12,654 nt of DNA from an uncultured Lachnospiraceae bacterium (GTDB taxonomy: Bacteria > Bacillota > Clostridia > Lachnospirales > Lachnospiraceae), in assembly GCA_910588955.1 (NCBI GenBank), contig CAJURQ010000049.1, positions 1-12,654 of the forward strand, given 5' to 3'. A model generated the notes under the pieces. The model did no database searches and was not told where the DNA came from. It saw only the letters and a program-made list of their open reading frames with translations. Within the stretch, counting starts at the first letter, position 1. The number at the start of each line of letters is the position of its first letter. Positions 1-5,962 of the stretch are shown in pieces. Both the position numbers and the translations under genes were made by a program.

Positions 1-60
1 TAGAAATGGTCAATTCTAAGCGACTCTGGGTGGTCAATTCTGCCCGACCCTAACAGTTTC
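1..60. mobile_element. Candidate IS21-type insertion sequence end (partial, at window edge)
   Basis: An 11-base motif, TGGTCAATTCT, occurs twice in direct orientation at 7-17 and 31-41, 24 bases apart. Each copy is followed by a short C/G-containing stretch. Short repeated blocks of the type TGGTCAATT are characteristic of the termini of IS21-family elements, which carry several copies of such a block at each end. No istA or istB reading frame is present to the right, so either the body of the element lies beyond the left edge or only a solo end remains. The call rests on the repeat alone. Confidence 0.4.
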
Positions 61-132
61 CGCTATAGGGTATGCATTACCAAGGAAGAAGCCGAAATGC
101 TTTTGGAATTTTTAGATACGTTATCTAAATAG
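52..132 (+). pseudogene. C-terminal fragment of an unidentified reading frame
   Basis: A reading frame ends at a TAG at 130-132 and encodes a well-formed helical tail (CITKEEAEMLLEFLDTLSK). It has no start codon of its own with a ribosome site. Upstream the frame runs through the repeats at 7-41 to a stop at 1-3. The likely reading is a small gene whose 5' part was replaced by the insertion-sequence end. I do not recognise the family. It could also be a chance frame, because it is only 26 codons from the repeat edge to the stop. Confidence 0.25.
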
Positions 133-225
133 AATATGAAAAAGCCACCAAAATCAATTGATTAACACCTACGTCTTATTTTTAACACAAATCGCCGCTG
201 CATCATACACCCAAATATGATATTC

Positions 226-270
226 TGAAAAGAAAGAGAGGAAACACCGTATTTAGCGGTATTCCCTCTC
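226..270 (-). terminator. Rho-independent terminator, minus strand
   Basis: Read on the minus strand, 14 bases at 257-270 pair with 236-249 around a 7-base loop (250-256). All 14 positions pair in RNA, two of them as G-U wobbles. The stem is followed by the U-rich tract TTTCTTTTC (235 down to 227). On the plus strand the two wobbles become A-C mismatches, so the structure is specific to leftward transcription. It may act as a second stop behind the candidate toxin transcript. The rest of 133-338 is A+T-rich and shows no gene. Confidence 0.55.
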
Positions 271-338
271 AATGAGTGTAACATAAAAAAAGAAAAACAT
301 ATATAGCAATTCAATGCAATGAGATATAAAAATTCTGA

Positions 339-367
339 TTGAATAACCCTGCCAAATATGTTATATT
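339..367 (+). promoter_or_regulatory. Promoter for candidate antisense RNA
   Basis: TTGAAT at 339-344 and TATATT at 362-367 are separated by exactly 17 bases, which fits a vegetative sigma-A promoter. Predicted initiation is near 374-376. The only thing downstream before a terminator at 427-468 is a short RNA opposite the 3' untranslated region of the small hydrophobic peptide gene, so this promoter is assigned to the antitoxin RNA. Confidence 0.55.
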
Positions 368-375
368 ATAACCAT

Positions 376-404
376 AAAAAGGAACAACCTCCCACAAGGG
401 GTTG
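376..404 (-). terminator. Terminator of the candidate toxin mRNA
   Basis: On the minus strand CAACC (400-404) pairs with GGTTG (385-389). After a one-base bulge two further G-C pairs close a short loop, and the helix is followed by TTCCTTTTT (384-376). The hairpin is modest but has a good U tract. It sits about 90 bases beyond the toxin stop codon, leaving a long 3' untranslated region for antisense pairing. Confidence 0.5.
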
Positions 405-426
405 ACCTATAAAAGAGATAGAAACT

Positions 427-468
427 CCACCCTTCTAACTGGTCAAAGTATACAAGGGTGGTTTTTCT
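427..468 (+). terminator. Terminator of the candidate antisense RNA
   Basis: CCACCCTT (427-434) pairs perfectly with AAGGGTGG (454-461) across a 19-base loop and is followed at once by TTTTTCT. The U run is on the plus strand only, so it ends rightward transcripts. It lies about 30 bases past the toxin stop codon, so the antisense RNA does not reach the toxin reading frame itself. Confidence 0.65.
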
Positions 469-495
469 ATGCCCATCGCTGGGACTTGAAAAACG

Positions 496-579
496 CTACT
501 GACTTATCAAAACGCTCAAGGTCAGCAATGCGAGAATGAACATTCCGAAAGACATCAGATCTTTGAAATCATATTTCAT
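496..579 (-). CDS. Small hydrophobic peptide, candidate type I toxin (holin-like / TxpA-like)
   Basis: This 27-residue peptide starts at ATG 577-579 and ends at TAG 496-498. A short polar N-terminus (MKYDFKDLM) is followed by one hydrophobic segment, SFGMFILALLTLSVLI, long enough to span a membrane. The pattern (I/M)(S/A)FGMF.LALL is that of the Firmicutes putative holin-like toxins, whose best-known relatives are TxpA and BsrG; these peptides damage the membrane when overproduced. The start is supported by a strong ribosome site, GGGAGG at 588-593, 8 bases upstream, which itself lies in a hairpin (588-610). A convergent antisense RNA covers its 3' untranslated region. Relatives are often 30-40 residues with a basic tail, so this copy is short and lacks the usual lysine-rich end; a shift by one base near 515 would open a longer, basic tail (ending FFKSQRWA). 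It could therefore be a clipped copy. Function is inferred from family resemblance and locus layout. Confidence 0.6.
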   Translation of the reverse strand: MKYDFKDLMSFGMFILALLTLSVLISQ

Positions 580-587
580 CCGCACCA

Positions 588-610
588 CCTCCCATCTATG
601 TAATAGGAGG
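588..610 (-). promoter_or_regulatory. Hairpin sequestering the toxin ribosome-binding site
   Basis: On the minus strand CCTCCTAT (610-603) pairs with ATGGGAGG (595-588) through 8 pairs, one of them a U-G wobble, with a 7-base loop. The 3' arm contains the Shine-Dalgarno sequence of the small toxin gene. An anti-Shine-Dalgarno arm directly upstream is a common device in type I toxin mRNAs to keep translation low until processing or refolding. Confidence 0.5.
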
Positions 611-648
611 TCAACGCCTTGCAGTGACACGGTTGTTCCCATGCCTCA

Positions 649-677
649 ATCTTACTACATCACTCAAGATTCAGCAA
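649..677 (-). promoter_or_regulatory. Possible promoter of the candidate toxin gene
   Basis: On the minus strand TTGCTG (677-672) and TAAGAT (654-649) are 17 bases apart. They match the sigma-A consensus at only 3 and 4 of 6 positions. Initiation near 642 would give a leader of about 60 nt containing the hairpin at 588-610. No better candidate is visible between 600 and 760. Confidence 0.25.
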
Positions 678-731
678 ATGTTTTATCAGAATTTTGTCAC
701 TTTTCTTCTCAGCAAAAGCACTATAATGGGA

Positions 732-873
732 AGTACGCCGCAGGGATGGGATTCCGTAAAGGTGCTGGATGAGCACCATTTTAAACAGAACCACGGGAGC
801 AACGCTGGGATGTCCGTTATCTGCACAATAAATGTCTTCCACGAAATCATAAATATGGGTAAAATCCACAGCG
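732..873 (-). pseudogene. Internal fragment of an IS1182-type transposase
   Basis: About 45 codons (AVDFTHIYDFVEDIYC ... PVVLFKMVLIQHLYGIPSLRRT) match the N-terminal region typical of IS1182-family transposases: the block (V/I)DF..IY(D/E)xVEDLY, then NGRPSxDPVVLFK, then LIQ.LYGI.S.R. The full protein would continue for several hundred residues through a DDE catalytic domain. Here the match stops after SLRRT near 734 and the frame runs into unrelated sequence, ending at 660. The 5' side is fused in frame to a small regulator-like sequence at 864-1046. This is a decayed scrap with no activity expected. The family is recognised from memory, not from a search. Confidence 0.6.
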
Positions 874-1046
874 CAATCAAAATATTTGCATAATTTCAAA
901 TGTAAGTTAACGTCAATTCTTTGGAACTCGTCTCTATAATATCTATTGAAATTTGTTTGCTCTATATCTAAATCGTAACATACACGTTTCTTTGACAGTC
1001 CCCGTTTGCGAAATGATTGCTTACAAGCACGGTATGAGGGATATGG
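864..1046 (-). pseudogene. Remnant of a small XRE-type (Cro/CI) helix-turn-helix regulator
   Basis: Read in frame with the transposase scrap, this stretch encodes KRGLSKKRVCYDLDIEQTNF, then NRYYRDEFQRIDVNLHLKLC and KYFDCAVD. That is the shape of a compact XRE DNA-binding domain: 'xxGLSKxxVCxDLxI' for helices 1-2, a recognition helix with FNR, and the typical 'ID...L.KLCKYFDC' end. The frame opens at a GTG near 1050-1052 with no convincing ribosome site, and its upstream part looks like junction sequence. The 3' end is replaced by the transposase fragment around 864-873. Regulators of this size are common control genes of mobile elements. It is probably broken. Confidence 0.45.
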
Positions 1047-1068
1047 AGACACTTGTCGGTATAGATAA

Positions 1069-1224
1069 TACGCAACAGGAGGAACTTTTGCAACAAATCT
1101 TTTTTATAAAGGTATGAATGCAAAAGACATTCAACGACTCATGGGACATGAGAGCCTGGAACAAACAATGGCTTATATCAAAAAGAAGGGAGCAGATACA
1201 AAAGTGCTTGATTTTCTTGAATAA
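1069..1224 (+). pseudogene. C-terminal remnant of a tyrosine recombinase (integrase)
   Basis: Fifty-one codons remain, encoding GTFATNLFYKGMNAKDIQRL, then MGHESLEQTMAYIKKKGADT, and ending at a TAA at 1222-1224. The LMGH motif and the later tyrosine in AYI are the second histidine-box region and the nucleophile position of phage-type tyrosine recombinases. The catalytic arginines and everything N-terminal are missing; an in-frame stop at 1066-1068 bounds the fragment on the left, where unrelated sequence begins. It cannot be functional. It lies 90 bases from the 3' end of the tRNA-Arg gene and points at it, the usual position of an integrase in a tRNA-integrated element. Confidence 0.75.
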
Positions 1225-1263
1225 AAAATAAACACCATTTAGAGGGGTTCAATCCCATGCATG

Positions 1264-1300
1264 AAAAAAGCGGAAATGCCGTATCTATCAGCATTTCCGC
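1264..1300 (-). terminator. Terminator of tRNA-Arg (and possibly of the che transcript)
   Basis: A perfect 10-base inverted repeat, GCGGAAATGC at 1270-1279 against GCATTTCCGC at 1291-1300, encloses an 11-base loop. On the minus strand it is followed by TTTTTT (1269-1264). It lies 14 bases beyond the tRNA 3' end. No terminator was found between the receptor stop at 1479 and this site, so it may also end read-through from the operon. Confidence 0.85.
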
Positions 1301-1314
1301 TTCTTCATAATCAC

Positions 1315-1388
1315 CGTGCGCTAGAGGATTCGAACCCCCGACCTTTTGGTCCGTAGCCAAACGCTCTATCCAGCTGAGCTAAGCGCAC
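1315..1388 (-). tRNA. tRNA-Arg (anticodon ACG)
   Basis: The 74-base cloverleaf on the minus strand has a perfect 7-pair acceptor stem (GTGCGCT with AGCGCAC), a D arm (GCTCAGCTGGATAGAGC), and an anticodon stem TTTGG/CCAAA enclosing the loop CTACGGA with anticodon ACG. The T arm is GGGGGTTCGAATCCTCT, and G is the discriminator base. The 3' CCA is not encoded and must be added after transcription. The gene has its own consensus promoter (1442-1470) and terminator (1264-1300). Anticodon ACG is normally converted to ICG and reads CGU, CGC and CGA. Confidence 0.97.
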
Positions 1389-1389
1389 A

Positions 1390-1409
1390 TGCGTTGCCGT
1401 CGCAACGCA
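1390..1409 (-). other. Hairpin in the tRNA-Arg 5' leader
   Basis: TGCGTTGC (1390-1397) and GCAACGCA (1402-1409) form a perfect 8-pair stem with a 4-base loop directly next to the mature 5' end of the tRNA. No U tract follows on either strand, so it is not an intrinsic terminator. It may help present the precursor to RNase P or insulate the tRNA from upstream sequence; that is inference. Confidence 0.45.
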
Positions 1410-1441
1410 CCGCATGGCGTATTACTTCGGCAACACAAAAA

Positions 1442-1470
1442 ATTATATATAGTTTTTTCCCAAATGTCAA
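1442..1470 (-). promoter_or_regulatory. Sigma-A promoter of tRNA-Arg
   Basis: On the minus strand TTGACA (1470-1465) and TATAAT (1447-1442) are exact consensus boxes separated by 17 bases. Initiation is expected near 1435, about 45 bases before the mature tRNA 5' end. The -35 box begins only 8 bases after the stop codon of the chemoreceptor gene. Confidence 0.9.
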
Positions 1471-1478
1471 GGGGCTTC

Positions 1479-3257
1479 TTAATATTTATCGTCGTAATCC
1501 CCGTCCAGAGAGATTGTCGGCTCGCTGCTATAGGTAGGCGTATTGTCTACATAGCTGCTGCCACCCATTGCTCCGGACGCAAGCTGGTATCTCGCCATAA
1601 GGTTCTTGAGGGTAACAGCCTGATTGGAAAGCTCCTCGCTTGCAGCCGCACACTGCTGGCTGGTAGCCGCATTGGTCTGCACCACGGTAGATACCTGTGA
1701 GATAGCCTGATCGATCTGGGAGATCGCCGTCGCCTGATCGTTGGATGAAGCCGTGATGTTGCCAATCAGACCAACAATCTCGTCGATGGAGTTCACAATT
1801 TCGTCGAGAGACTTCGCGGTATCCTGCGCAATCTTCGCGCCGTTGCCAACCTTGTGAATGGTATCGTCAATCATCTCCGCCGTCTCGCTTGCCGCAGCAG
1901 CACTCTTCGCAGCCAGATTTCTTACTTCCTCAGCTACAACCGCAAAGCCCTTGCCGTGTACGCCTGCTCTCGCCGCCTCAACTGCCGCGTTCAGCGCAAG
2001 GATGTTCGTCTGGAACGCGATATCATCGATCGTCTTGATGATCTTGGAGATCGTCTCTGAGGATGCGTTGATGTCATCCATAGCCTGAATCATGGATCTC
2101 ATCTGATCATTGCCGGATGTTGCCATATCTTTGATGTTATGTACAAGTACGTTAGCCTCGCCTGCCTCAGTCGCGTTAGCCTTGGTACGCTGTGTAACCT
2201 CGTCCATAGAAGCTGTTACCTGTTCGATCGCGCTCGCCTGCTCGGTAGAACCCTGTGCCAATGCCTGGCTGGCGTTTGCCACCTGCTCGGAACCGACGGT
2301 AATCTGCGTACTCGCCTCTTTTACGTTGCTCAGCGTCATATTATTCTCGGAAAGCAGTCTGACAATCGCCTGACCAAGCACGTCCCTGTCACTTCTGGGA
2401 TTCGCTTCCATCGTCAGGTCACCCTTGGAAATGGCTTCCGTGATCTTTGTCTGCTCTCTGATTGTATCAGCCATCTGTGCAAACTCATCAAGCAGCTGAC
2501 CGAGATCGTCGTTGTAAATCTTTTCGCAGTCCACATCGATATCACCCTTGGTCATCTTTTTAGCCGCCTCAGACAGCTTCGCCATAGGCCGGGTTATCGC
2601 TTTGATCAGGAACAGGCAGTACATGATGGTAATCAGAACTGCCAGTACCATGACAGCCACCTGCAGAATGGTCAGTCCAACCAGCTGCTGCTGGATCGTT
2701 ATCTCCTTCTCTTTGGTATCTGCTTCTATCGTGTTGATCAACTCAACCAGACTGTTCTCCACGTCGTCCGCAATATCCTTGCCCGTGGTCATCAGATCGT
2801 TGACGGCAATGTCTACCTGCCCTGCCTTCGCCTTGTCAATATCTCCCTGTGTGGACTCATACCAAGAATTGATCTTGTCTTCCACAGTCTGGTACTGTGC
2901 CTGAATTTCGGGCGACAGGCTTACCATTCTGCCTTCGAAAAGATCCAGATACTTTCTGGCATCTGTCTTATACTCCTCAATCTTCTGCTCCTGCTGCTGC
3001 AGTGCATCAGGATCGTCATAGTACACAAACAGAATGTTGCGCACACGAACCTTGATATTGCAGAAATCAGCAAATCCCTGCGTGATATCAAACTGTGCCA
3101 TCGCACTGTTGTTCAGGCTGGTCCGCGCCTGATTTACCATATTTGAGGACCATAAGCCCACTGCTGAAAGGATGAGCATCAGACCCAGCATTAACACACT
3201 AAACAAAGTAATCTTATTTCTGACTGTCATGTCATTAATTGAAAATTTCTTCTTCAT
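1479..3257 (-). CDS. Methyl-accepting chemotaxis protein (transmembrane chemoreceptor)
   Basis: This 592-residue receptor senses a ligand outside the cell and controls CheA autophosphorylation through CheW. Residues 18-37 are the first membrane helix and 41-188 a mainly helical outer sensor of four-helix-bundle type. Residues 192-219 are the second membrane helix, 220-270 a HAMP domain, and 271-325 a second HAMP-like segment (ISKGDLTME). The long coiled-coil hairpin follows, with its highly conserved tip at 410-446 (IDDIAFQTNILALNAAVEAA, then RAGVHGKGFAVVAEEVRNLA). Glutamate/glutamine pairs such as STEQASAIEQ (337-346) and AAASEELSNQ (537-546) are likely CheR/CheB adaptation sites. The C-terminus is a flexible acidic tail ending DYDDKY, without the NWETF-type CheR/CheB docking pentapeptide. 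The ATG at 3255-3257 has AAGGAG 8 bases upstream and lies 15 bases after the cheW stop, so it is the last gene of the operon. The ligand cannot be told from the sequence. Confidence 0.95.
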   Translation of the reverse strand: MKKKFSINDMTVRNKITLFSVLMLGLMLILSAVGLWSSNMVNQARTSLNNSAMAQFDITQGFADFCNIKVRVRNILFVYYDDPDALQQQEQKIEEYKTDARKYLDLFEGRMVSLSPEIQAQYQTVEDKINSWYESTQGDIDKAKAGQVDIAVNDLMTTGKDIADDVENSLVELINTIEADTKEKEITIQQQLVGLTILQVAVMVLAVLITIMYCLFLIKAITRPMAKLSEAAKKMTKGDIDVDCEKIYNDDLGQLLDEFAQMADTIREQTKITEAISKGDLTMEANPRSDRDVLGQAIVRLLSENNMTLSNVKEASTQITVGSEQVANASQALAQGSTEQASAIEQVTASMDEVTQRTKANATEAGEANVLVHNIKDMATSGNDQMRSMIQAMDDINASSETISKIIKTIDDIAFQTNILALNAAVEAARAGVHGKGFAVVAEEVRNLAAKSAAAASETAEMIDDTIHKVGNGAKIAQDTAKSLDEIVNSIDEIVGLIGNITASSNDQATAISQIDQAISQVSTVVQTNAATSQQCAAASEELSNQAVTLKNLMARYQLASGAMGGSSYVDNTPTYSSEPTISLDGDYDDKY

Positions 3258-3272
3258 GGTGAATTCTCCTTT

Positions 3273-3812
3273 TTATGATTGTTCTTCCTTGCGAACCTCT
3301 TCCATTGCTGTCACAATATCGTCCTGCCTGATCAGCTTCTCGGGGTCAAGCAGAAGCGTCACCGTATCTTTTGTTCTCGCCAACCCATAGACATACTTGT
3401 TATGCTCATGTTCTTTCCTTCCAAGGGACGGCGGCGGTGCGATATTGTCCTCCGCAATGGTATCAACATCCGCTAATCTCTCCACGATCAGACCGATCAT
3501 GGTTGATTTTACATCAATGACGATAATACACGTCCTGTCCGTATATTCGCACGGTTCCATTTTAAATCTGACGCGAACATCAATCACAGGAATAATCTTA
3601 CCTCGGAGATTGATCAACCCCTTGATATAATCGTCTACCTCGGGGATCGCTGCGATCGGCTGCATCGCTATGATCTCATTCACATAGCTAATGCTTATGC
3701 CGAACAGCTCTTTTCCGACCTGGAACGTCATGAACATTCCTTTTGGGGAGTCATCCTCCAACAGCTCATCCATCTCATCTATTTCTTCCTTTTTCATTAA
3801 CTCTTCCGCCAT
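3273..3812 (-). CDS. cheW: Chemotaxis coupling protein CheW
   Basis: This 179-residue protein bridges chemoreceptors and the P5 domain of CheA at the receptor array. After an acidic extension of about 24 residues (EEIDEMDELLEDDSPKG), absent from minimal CheW proteins, residues 26-168 form the SH3-like CheW fold. Typical features are FMTFQVGKELFGI (27-39), the conserved NLRGKIIPVIDVR at 68-80, and IGLIVERLADV (106-116). The start codon lies 3 bases past the cheA stop, and its ribosome site AAGGAG is inside the last codons of cheA, so the two are probably translationally coupled. A CheV-type receiver domain is absent. Confidence 0.95.
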   Translation of the reverse strand: MAEELMKKEEIDEMDELLEDDSPKGMFMTFQVGKELFGISISYVNEIIAMQPIAAIPEVDDYIKGLINLRGKIIPVIDVRVRFKMEPCEYTDRTCIIVIDVKSTMIGLIVERLADVDTIAEDNIAPPPSLGRKEHEHNKYVYGLARTKDTVTLLLDPEKLIRQDDIVTAMEEVRKEEQS

Positions 3813-3815
3813 GTA

Positions 3816-5951
3816 CTATCTCCTTTCTCCGTCATGCATCAGCAATCCGGCAATATCAAGGATCAGTGCAATACTTCCGTCGCCAAGCTGCGTACAACCC
3901 GAAAGCCCTTTGACTTTCCTGACATAGGGCGGAATCGGCTTAACCACGATCTCCTGTTCCTGCAGCAGTTTGTCAATCAGCACACATACCTGACTGCCTT
4001 CATGTTCCAGCACAACGATGATTCCCTCTTCAATCTTATCGTTTGAATCGGGCAGATCATACCTCTCGTTTAGGCGGATAAAGGGATAACATTCCCCTCT
4101 CAGCACAATGTATTCCTCGCCGCTCGGCTCGCTGATGAGAGAATCCTCTCCCACCCTCACAAATTCCTTGATCGACGCCGTCTCAATCACAAACGGGGAA
4201 TTGCCTACCTGTACTACAATGCCGTTGATAATCGCGAGCGTGAGCGGGATCACCAGAGTCATCTCCGACCCTTCAAACTCCACGCTGGAGATATCAAGCC
4301 TTCCGCTGATGGACTGGATATTCTTCACCACCACATCCATACCCACGCCTCTGCCGGAGTACTCGGTTACCTCCTCCTTGGTGGAGAAGCCCGGCAGCGT
4401 AATAAAGCGGAAGATTTCTTTATCCGTAAACTCGTTGATCGGCTTATTTTCAATCAGACCCTTTTCCAGAGCCTTCTGGTACAGCTTATCTTTATTCAGA
4501 CCCTTGCCGTCGTCCTTAACGCTGATGTAAACCTTACCGCCCTCGTTCTTCGCCTCCAGCGTGATCTTTCCTTTCGCCGGCTTACCGACCGCGGTTCTGT
4601 CAGCCGCATCTTCCTCGATACCGTGATCCACGGAATTTCTCACAAGGTGCATCAGCGGATCGGTGATGTGCTCGATGATGTTCTTATCCACTTCCGTGTT
4701 CTCACCGACCACTTCAAGCTCGATATCCTTGCCAAGCTTTCTTGATACGTCGAACACGATTCTTCGCATCTTCTGGAACGTGTTGGTAAGGGGCATCATA
4801 CGCATGGACATAATGACTTCCTGCAGCTCCGTCGTGATCTTGGAAAGCTGCCCGGACGCCTTCTGGAAATTGGAAAGCTCCAGTCCCGGCACTTTCAGAT
4901 CCGGATTCTGCAGTACAACCGCCTCCGCGATTACCAGCTCGCCGATCAGATCCATCAGCGCGTCCATCTTCTCCACGTTCACGCTGATGATGCTCTGCTG
5001 CTTGGGCTGGTTCTTCGCAAGCGTCTTACCTTTTCCGGCTTCCTTGGTTTTCACCACGTAGTCACCGGGCTTCGGTCCTTCTTTCTTCGCTTCTTTATTC
5101 TTTTCATCTTTCGAGTCCGCAGGCGCTGCCGCAACAGGCTCCGCTTCCTCCCTGCCGAACTCACCAAGCGCCCTGCCGTACTCCTCTTTGGAAAGCTCAT
5201 CGAAATTGATCTCCTCCGCCTCGGAGCTGTCAATCAGCGCGATCACTTCCTCCTTGGAGCTCTTCGTCTGCAGCAGCATGTGGAAGCCCTCAGCCACAAT
5301 CACATCCGCGCTCGCCTCGTTGGAGAGGATATCGTCCGGCGTGTAAAGCAGATCTTCCGCAACTTCCTTTAACGCATAGGTCGCCGAATAAGCACGCAGA
5401 TTACTCATCTGCGTATCGCTTCGGTAATGGATTGAAATCCGATAAAAATGACTGTCGTCACCCGCAACCGGCGTGATGTAAAACTGTGTCGGTTCTACAT
5501 GTCTGTTCGCCTGCGGCATTTCAATGCCCTGTTTCTTGATCTCGCCCTTAAGGCGCCCAAGAAACTCATCCAGATCCTCCACAAGCTGTTTCTCATCACC
5601 GTCCGGCGTATCGCCGTTTTTCAGCTTATCAAGCTCACCCGTCACAAAGTCCGAAACCGCAAGCACTTTCTCAACCAGTTCCATATGCGGCACGTCGTCG
5701 GGATGGGATTCTCTCAGGTAGTAAAATACATCCTCCAGCTTATGTGTCACTTTCGTAATGTTTTCATACATCAAAACGCCTGAGGAACCTTTAATGGTGT
5801 GCATGACGCGGAAAATCTCATTGATATCGGCATCATCGAAGCAATCAGCATCCTGTTTTTCCAATATTATGCCTTCCAGTTTTTCCAAAAGCTGTCCGCT
5901 CTCGTACAAAAACATGTCAAGCATGCTTTCTGTGTTGAATTCTTCTGCCAT
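3816..5951 (-). CDS. cheA: Chemotaxis histidine kinase CheA
   Basis: This 711-residue cytoplasmic kinase phosphorylates CheY-like and CheB receivers under receptor control. P1 (1-105) carries the phospho-acceptor His51 in the motif MHTIKGSSG. Residues 155-245 resemble a P2 response-regulator docking domain. A charged Ala/Lys/Glu linker follows (about 250-320). P3, the dimerisation helices, starts at 321 (SVNVEKMDALMDLIGELVIA). P4 is the ATP-binding domain, with the N box HLVRNSVDHGIE (435-446), G1 VKDDGKGL (478-485), F box GFST (521-524) and G2 GRGVGMDVV (533-541). P5 (569-711) is the CheW-like regulatory domain. All catalytic boxes are intact. GGAGG lies 5 bases before ATG 5949-5951. The length is normal for Firmicutes CheA. 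Confidence 0.97.
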   Translation of the reverse strand: MAEEFNTESMLDMFLYESGQLLEKLEGIILEKQDADCFDDADINEIFRVMHTIKGSSGVLMYENITKVTHKLEDVFYYLRESHPDDVPHMELVEKVLAVSDFVTGELDKLKNGDTPDGDEKQLVEDLDEFLGRLKGEIKKQGIEMPQANRHVEPTQFYITPVAGDDSHFYRISIHYRSDTQMSNLRAYSATYALKEVAEDLLYTPDDILSNEASADVIVAEGFHMLLQTKSSKEEVIALIDSSEAEEINFDELSKEEYGRALGEFGREEAEPVAAAPADSKDEKNKEAKKEGPKPGDYVVKTKEAGKGKTLAKNQPKQQSIISVNVEKMDALMDLIGELVIAEAVVLQNPDLKVPGLELSNFQKASGQLSKITTELQEVIMSMRMMPLTNTFQKMRRIVFDVSRKLGKDIELEVVGENTEVDKNIIEHITDPLMHLVRNSVDHGIEEDAADRTAVGKPAKGKITLEAKNEGGKVYISVKDDGKGLNKDKLYQKALEKGLIENKPINEFTDKEIFRFITLPGFSTKEEVTEYSGRGVGMDVVVKNIQSISGRLDISSVEFEGSEMTLVIPLTLAIINGIVVQVGNSPFVIETASIKEFVRVGEDSLISEPSGEEYIVLRGECYPFIRLNERYDLPDSNDKIEEGIIVVLEHEGSQVCVLIDKLLQEQEIVVKPIPPYVRKVKGLSGCTQLGDGSIALILDIAGLLMHDGERR

Positions 5952-5962
5952 ATTTCCTCCTC

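Larger units (their letters stand above)
375..468 (+). ncRNA. Candidate antisense antitoxin RNA (type I toxin-antitoxin)
   Basis: A short transcription unit of about 95 nt is bounded by the promoter at 339-367 and the terminator at 427-468. It contains no plausible coding sequence. It lies on the opposite strand to the predicted 3' untranslated part of the small toxin gene, whose transcript should end near 376, giving an overlap of about 90 nt at the two 3' ends. This convergent arrangement is that of txpA/RatA and bsrG/SR4 in Bacillus, where base pairing leads to toxin mRNA degradation or translational block. The ends are predicted from sequence, not measured. Confidence 0.5.

Noticed and set aside
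235..470. Several hairpins in a row suggested a CRISPR array or riboswitch
   Set aside because: The stems differ in sequence and spacing, there are no direct repeats with unique spacers, and each is explained as a terminator with a U tract.
536..893. Plus-strand frames of 78 and 89 codons across the toxin locus and transposase remnant
   Set aside because: They are antisense to the candidate toxin and transposase scrap and show no family features or ribosome sites.
1238..1260. TAGAGGGGTTCAATCCC just after the integrase remnant resembles the tRNA-Arg T-arm end and could be an attachment-site copy
   Set aside because: Aligning it with 1321-1342 needs gaps and several mismatches, and T-arm-like strings arise easily by chance. 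It also lies between the integrase and the tRNA rather than at the far end of an element.
1178..1360. Short minus-strand frame reading through the tRNA-Arg gene
   Set aside because: Its beginning is the well-known false peptide produced by translating a tRNA T arm and anticodon arm; the tRNA explains the sequence.
2139..3146. Long plus-strand open frame of 335 codons opposite the chemoreceptor gene
   Set aside because: It lies wholly inside the receptor gene on the other strand, has no recognisable domains or ribosome site, and its composition is that of antisense codons of the receptor.
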